A DNA stretch of 64,000 bases, taken from the NCBI RefSeq assembly GCF_019456655.1, contig NZ_CP080332.1, positions 4,092,001-4,156,000 of the forward strand. Direction: 5' to 3'. The notes beneath the pieces were generated by a model. The model saw only the letters and a list, made by a program, of their open reading frames with translations. It made no database searches and had not been told where the DNA came from. This document shows positions 63,949 to 64,000 of the stretch, one piece after another. Positions within the stretch are counted from its first letter, which is position 1, and each line of letters opens with the position of its first letter. The translations under genes and the position numbers were made by a program. The stretch comes from Mycolicibacterium diernhoferi. GTDB lineage: Bacteria > Actinomycetota > Actinomycetes > Mycobacteriales > Mycobacteriaceae.

Positions 63949-64000
63949 CGCGAGCAGCGCGATCCGTGACCCGTCTGATGCGCACACCTCGACTCGTCGC

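Overview
The window looks like chromosome of a fast-growing mycobacterium (Mycolicibacterium type). GC is high, and the core gene order proB-obg-rpmA-rplU-rne-ndk, then DUF4233-folC-valS, a saccharopine-dehydrogenase-like gene, rpf genes, mobA and korB-korA follows the Mycobacterium tuberculosis Rv2439c-Rv2455c order as I remember it. The mycobacterial RNase E architecture and two secreted resuscitation-promoting factors also fit. No rRNA, tRNA, insertion sequence or CRISPR array was seen.

Layout. 1-4.6 kb: the end of a sirtuin gene, a cytochrome P450 divergent from a TetR regulator with a palindromic operator between them, and a flavin oxidoreductase/PIG-L deacetylase pair. 4.8-12.1 kb: conserved core (proB, obg, rpmA, rplU, rne, ndk). 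12.2-24.5 kb: a cell-surface glycan cassette lying between ndk and the DUF4233-folC-valS block, which are adjacent in M. tuberculosis. It has a leftward arm (GT2, GT4, GT-C-like membrane protein, membrane protein, Wzx-like flippase, GT4) joined mostly by 4-base ATGA/GTGA overlaps, a rightward arm (secreted SGNH hydrolase, GT4, condensation-fold acyltransferase), and a secreted GH6 (cellulase family) lipoprotein at its edge. 24.5-33 kb: DUF4233, folC, valS, a DUF937 protein, a saccharopine-dehydrogenase-like reductase and an S9 peptidase. 33.3-38.7 kb: an Amt-type transporter with a one-helix partner, opposite a three-gene set resembling dimethylamine monooxygenase, plus a flavin monooxygenase. 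38.7-44.4 kb: two Rpf genes, about 1 kb of structured and repeat-rich non-coding DNA, mobA and korB-korA. 44.7-64 kb: cyclitol and sugar catabolism.

The catabolic region has two blocks. The first is a LacI regulator and a PfkB kinase opposite an operon of a PhyH-type dioxygenase, two Gfo/Idh/MocA dehydrogenases and an IolE-like dehydratase. The second is a complete ABC importer, a GntR regulator and the myo-inositol operon iolC-aldolase-iolB-iolD-iolE-iolG-iolH. The importer and iol promoters, 1.8 kb apart and pointing away from each other, share a nearly identical 22-base element (palindrome TGTCAGGACA five bases upstream of a -35 box). This links uptake to catabolism, probably under the GntR protein.

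The most unusual parts are the glycan cassette, the shared promoter element, the dimethylamine monooxygenase-like genes beside an Amt transporter, the PhyH/dehydrogenase side operon, and the structured leader and repeated octamers upstream of the second rpf gene. Functional calls rest on motif and context reading only; no database search was possible.
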